A stretch of 9,777 bases of DNA, taken from assembly GCA_002427055.1 (NCBI GenBank), contig DIPA01000050.1, positions 5,055 through 14,831 of the forward strand. The letters are read 5' to 3'. Shown one piece after another: positions 6,980 through 9,777 of this stretch. Origin of the DNA: Firmicutes bacterium UBA5500 (GTDB taxonomy: Bacteria > Bacillota > UBA994 > UBA5500). The position numbers and the translations under genes are program-made. Position 1 is the first letter of the stretch. Every line of letters starts with the position of its first letter. The notes under the pieces are model-generated. The model worked only from the letters and a program-made list of their open reading frames with translations. It did no database searches and was not told the DNA's origin.

Positions 6980-7292
6980 TTTCACATCCCCCTTCACGCA
7001 TGCCAAAAACAATGGTTTCAGTCATATAGACTGAGCTGTGGCAAGCAAGTGTTACTGCGAGTACTTATCTGAGAACATGAAAAGCTACCCACTTACATGA
7101 ATAGCCTTGGAGAGACGCGTTATTCGCTGTCTGAAACCTCACTACTGCAATTCATGTTTGGGCGTCTATATTTAGCCTCAAGCTAATAAGATTACTTCAG
7201 CCGTATCTACGTGAGGTGAGGTAGCTGTTTGGCTTAGCTAGATATATTTTTATCGGCGCAATTCATGCTTATACTCTGGAGGTGCATAGGAG
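6980..7292. other. divergent intergenic region between the DegV gene and ddh
   Basis: It must hold the promoters of both divergent genes, but I cannot identify a convincing -35/-10 pair for either. The AT-rich GATATATTTTTAT (7241-7253) is the most promoter-like stretch before ddh. A perfect 6-bp inverted repeat, TCAGTC/GACTGA (7018-7023 and 7029-7034, 5-base spacer), lies upstream of the DegV gene and could be an operator. GCAATTCATG occurs twice as a direct repeat, at 7147-7156 and 7258-7267. GGAGGTG (7278-7284) is the ddh ribosome binding site, 8 bases before its ATG. Confidence 0.5.
6988..6994 (-). promoter_or_regulatory. ribosome binding site deciding the DegV start
   Basis: AAGGGGG on the minus strand ends 8 bases before GTG 6979. 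The alternative GTG at 6985 would be only about 2 bases from it, and TTG 7012 lies upstream of it. Confidence 0.75.
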
Positions 7293-8200
7293 ATGAGTAG
7301 GAAGATCAGAGTTGCAGTGGTAGGGTTCGGTAACGTTGGGCGTGCAGCCTTAGAGGCAATTGAGATTACCAACGATCTAGAGGTAGCGGGTATTGTTACT
7401 CGGGAATACGCTCGAGCGACGGTGCAGCGCCAATACCCAGGCTTGCCGGTAACTAGCGTGGCTACGCAGTTAACCGATGTTGACGTAGCCATCTTAGCTG
7501 TACCCAGTCGCAATGTTGAGGAAGTAGCTAGCGAGTTATTGCCTTCCGGTATTAGCACTGTAGATAGCTTTGATATTCACGGTAGTGAGTTATGGCAATT
7601 GCGCCAGCGGCTAGACATTATTGCCAAAGGCTCAGGTGTAGCTGCTATTCTAGGTGCCGGTTGGGACCAGGAACCGACTCTATGCTCAGGGCTATTTTTG
7701 TCTTACAGGCACCGCGCGGAATTAGTTATACTAACTTTGGCCCGGGAGTCAGCATGGGGCACACTGTGGCTGCCAAAAAGACCCCCGGTGTACGGAATGC
7801 CCTCGCCCTTACATTTCCCAAAGGGCAAGGGGAGCACAAACGGTTAGTATATGTGGAACTAGATACTGGCTACGCAATTGATACTGTAGCTGCGGCTATT
7901 TTGCGAGATCCATATTTTTGTCACGATGAAACAGAAGTGCGGTTAACAGATAGTGTGGCTGCGCTGAGTGATACTGGGCACGGCGTATTGCTAGAGCGCA
8001 GAGGGACCGCCGGACAGACGGCTAATCAGTACTTCCGCTATGAAAGCCGTATAACTAATCCGGCGGTTACAGGGCAAATCTTAGTGGGAGCGGCACGTGC
8101 TGCGCATCGCTTGGCCCCCGGGGCCTATACAATGCTAGAAGTTCCGTTAATGCACTTCCTGCCCGGTGACATACAGAAAGTAGTTGAGCAGCTCGTCTAG
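7293..8200 (+). pseudogene. ddh: meso-diaminopimelate dehydrogenase, interrupted by one frameshift
   Basis: Ddh makes meso-2,6-diaminopimelate from tetrahydrodipicolinate in one NADPH-dependent amination, supplying lysine and peptidoglycan synthesis. The first frame (ATG 7293) carries the Rossmann motif GFGNVGRA (11-18), TVDSFDIHG (89-97) and GAGWD (121-125), then loses similarity. From 7667 the protein continues one frame back with PGTDSML, FGPGVSMGHTVAAKKTPGV, EHKRLVYVEL, NPAVTGQ and GAARAAHRL, ending at TAG 8198-8200. One missing C in the codons for Asp-Pro of GWDPG explains it; restoring it gives a 302-residue, full-length enzyme. Without it, translation stops at 7847 with only about the first 125 of 184 residues genuine. 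Both halves are otherwise clean, so the lesion is recent or a read error. It converges on rqcH, with 17 bases between the stop codons. Confidence 0.88.
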
Positions 8201-8204
8201 TGAT

Positions 8205-8238
8205 GTGAATATGTGCATTACTCTGGCTCATATTTCAC
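8205..8238. repeat. imperfect inverted repeat at the ddh/rqcH convergent ends
   Basis: GTGAATATG (8205-8213) is complementary to CATATTTCAC (8229-8238) with one bulged base and a 15-base loop. It spans the short gap between the two stop codons and the last codons of rqcH. It is AT-rich and has no T-run on either strand, so I cannot call it a terminator. It is the only structured sequence where two facing transcripts must end. Confidence 0.3.
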
Positions 8239-9777
8239 GGGATCTACTAATACTGTCTTCTGCTCTGTATAGATAACATAGCCTGGCGGGGAACCGCTGG
8301 GCTTTTTAACGTACTTACGGCGAGTATAATCGACAGGTACTTTGCTGCTTTGTCTAGCCTTACTGTAGTAGGCTGCTAGTTGGGCAGCCATTTCTAAGGT
8401 AGTTTCATCAGGCACATCGCTACCTTTAATTATCACGTGGGAGCCAGGTATGTCTTTTGTATGCAGCCACCAATCTTCGCTGTCAGCTGAGCGAGTGAGG
8501 CGTTCGTTCTGCAGATTGCTGCGTCCAACCAGAATCTCTCTACCACTCGGCGACAAGAAGTGCAGAGGGGCACTCGGTTGGCTAACAGTTCGTTTGCTTC
8601 CTCTTTTCTCTGGCGGCAAGACGCCATTTTGCTGCATTTCAACTTCTATTTCGCGCACAAGGCTAACTGTTTCAGCTCGTTCCAAGCTATCTTGTAGCGA
8701 CTGCAAGTAACTCAGCGTCTGCGTTGTTGTAGCTATATGTTGCTCCACGATAGGAATGCCTTTACGTGCACGCTCATAGCGTTTGAAGTAATGCTGGGCG
8801 TTCTGTACAGCGTTTAGGCTGGGGTCCAGCTCAACTTCGACACTAGGTAGATTTGGCTCGTAGTAGTTAATCAGCAGGGCTGATCTGGTTTTTGGCTGAA
8901 TCAGTTGCAGGTTGGCGAGAATAAGCTCTCCAGCCAGCCGCAGTTCTAAGTCCTGCTGCATACCGCTGAGGTCGCCTTGTTGCTTCTGCAATTTGCGTTC
9001 TTCCTTATGCAGCAGCTGGCGGATAGTACTCATTAGCCCTTGTTTAGCTTGTAGCAAGTCGGTAGCGTCTATTGCTTGCTGCGTGACTTTATCTACCAGA
9101 CCGTTTGTACTACCGGGCCAACGCTCGGCGGCTAAGTGTGTAAGTGATAACCCTGCGTAGTCATTGTCAGTTAGCGAGGGCTCAAACTGGGCGGTATACA
9201 CCATCTGTTTAATGGCCTCAATTGCTTGCCAGAGCCGCTCCCATTCTGCGCCGGTCAGTTGCTCAGGACATATATCTTCAGCTAAATGTGTACGTGCTAG
9301 TAGCTCTCTGGCTAGTAATGGGCTGAGGCCAGTCAGGCGGCGAACCAGTGTCTTACCAAGGTTCTGCTTAGAATCCTCTAGGGCTGTCTGAAGGTCTTGG
9401 TTATCATTTATGTTAAGGGTATCCGTCCGCTCTTGATGACCGGGATATTCATAGGTAATGCCCGGAAGCAAAATGCGCACACTGCTCATTGCCGGGGGTA
9501 CTCGTTTGATGGCATCGATAATCTTATTGTTGGGGTCGACAAGTACAATGTTGCTGTGGCGCCCCATAATTTCCGCTATCATACGGTAGTTGATTTGGTT
9601 ACCAAGCTCATCTTTACCGCTAAAGTGTAGTGTAAGCACGCGCTCGAGACCAAGTTGCTCAACTAGTAATAGCTTGGCACCTTCCAAGTGCTTGCGTAGT
9701 AACATGCAGAACATAGGGGGAGCAAGTGGATTGCTGGGTTTGCTGGTTGTTAGGTGTACCCGTGGCAGCCTTGGGTT
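8218..9777 (-). CDS. rqcH: RqcH/NFACT ribosome quality control protein, N-terminus outside the window
   Basis: RqcH binds stalled large ribosomal subunits that still carry peptidyl-tRNA and adds C-terminal alanine tails that mark the nascent chain for degradation; older names are FbpA and fibronectin-binding protein. The frame is open to the window edge: 21 codons precede Met 9714 and encode NPRLPRVHLTTSKPSNPLAPP, the usual NFACT-N continuation. That Met is internal, and some 50-70 N-terminal residues lie beyond the window. Counting from Met 9714, visible parts are the rest of NFACT-N (FCMLLRKHL, AEIMGRHSNIVLVD at 47-60), a helix-hairpin-helix-like stretch (127-142), a long charged helical, probably coiled-coil, region (about 222-360) and the NFACT-R domain (about 384-490) with DWWLHTKDIPGSHVII (414-429). 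The Asp-Arg motif expected near residue 24 reads Glu-Arg. Confidence 0.93.
   Translation of the reverse strand, partial: NPRLPRVHLTTSKPSNPLAPPMFCMLLRKHLEGAKLLLVEQLGLERVLTLHFSGKDELGNQINYRMIAEIMGRHSNIVLVDPNNKIIDAIKRVPPAMSSVRILLPGITYEYPGHQERTDTLNINDNQDLQTALEDSKQNLGKTLVRRLTGLSPLLARELLARTHLAEDICPEQLTGAEWERLWQAIEAIKQMVYTAQFEPSLTDNDYAGLSLTHLAAERWPGSTNGLVDKVTQQAIDATDLLQAKQGLMSTIRQLLHKEERKLQKQQGDLSGMQQDLELRLAGELILANLQLIQPKTRSALLINYYEPNLPSVEVELDPSLNAVQNAQHYFKRYERARKGIPIVEQHIATTTQTLSYLQSLQDSLERAETVSLVREIEVEMQQNGVLPPEKRGSKRTVSQPSAPLHFLSPSGREILVGRSNLQNERLTRSADSEDWWLHTKDIPGSHVIIKGSDVPDETTLEMAAQLAAYYSKARQSSKVPVDYTRRKYVKKPSGSPPGYVIYTEQKTVLVDPVKYEPE

Noticed and set aside
7661..7672. Programmed -1 frameshifting as an explanation of the split ddh frame.
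   Set aside because: There is no X-XXY-YYZ slippery heptamer, no A-rich slip site and no evident downstream hairpin, and Ddh is not known to be recoded. A missing C explains the junction exactly.

Overview
The window looks like ordinary chromosome from a Bacillota (Firmicutes) bacterium, probably an anaerobic Clostridia- or Negativicutes-like lineage. The grounds are a two-subunit oxygen-labile class I fumarase, a DegV protein, a meso-diaminopimelate dehydrogenase, an RqcH/NFACT protein, strong GGAGG-type ribosome binding sites, and TTG and GTG starts. The lineage is an inference from gene content. I see no rRNA, tRNA, CRISPR array, transposase or phage gene.

Layout, left to right. (1) The C-terminal end of an unidentified membrane protein (1-192, +) is followed closely by a membrane-anchored alpha/beta hydrolase (209-1168, +). 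(2) A gene-free stretch (1169-1523) ends in a strong terminator that serves the minus strand. (3) A four-gene minus-strand operon, in transcription order, encodes aspartate ammonia-lyase (aspA), fumarase alpha, fumarase beta and malic enzyme. It has a recognisable sigma-A type promoter at 5742-5770 and the terminator at 1461-1499. (4) A gene-poor spacer (5670-6124) carries that promoter, a possible decayed coding remnant and a symmetrical terminator at 6062-6099. (5) A minus-strand DegV fatty-acid-binding protein lies divergent from a plus-strand meso-DAP dehydrogenase gene (ddh), which is broken by one frameshift. (6) A minus-strand rqcH runs off the right edge, so its N-terminus is not in the window.

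The clearest functional unit is the operon. Aspartase makes fumarate and ammonia from aspartate, fumarase hydrates fumarate to malate, and malic enzyme decarboxylates malate to pyruvate, CO2 and NAD(P)H. Together they form a complete aspartate-to-pyruvate route, or run in reverse an anaplerotic route from pyruvate to fumarate or aspartate. The neighbours (DegV, ddh, rqcH) are housekeeping-type genes with no evident link to it.

No previously undescribed system was found. The points most worth checking are the single-base frameshift inside the conserved GWDPG motif of ddh, the Glu-Arg in place of the expected Asp-Arg motif in rqcH, and the possible remnant upstream of aspA.
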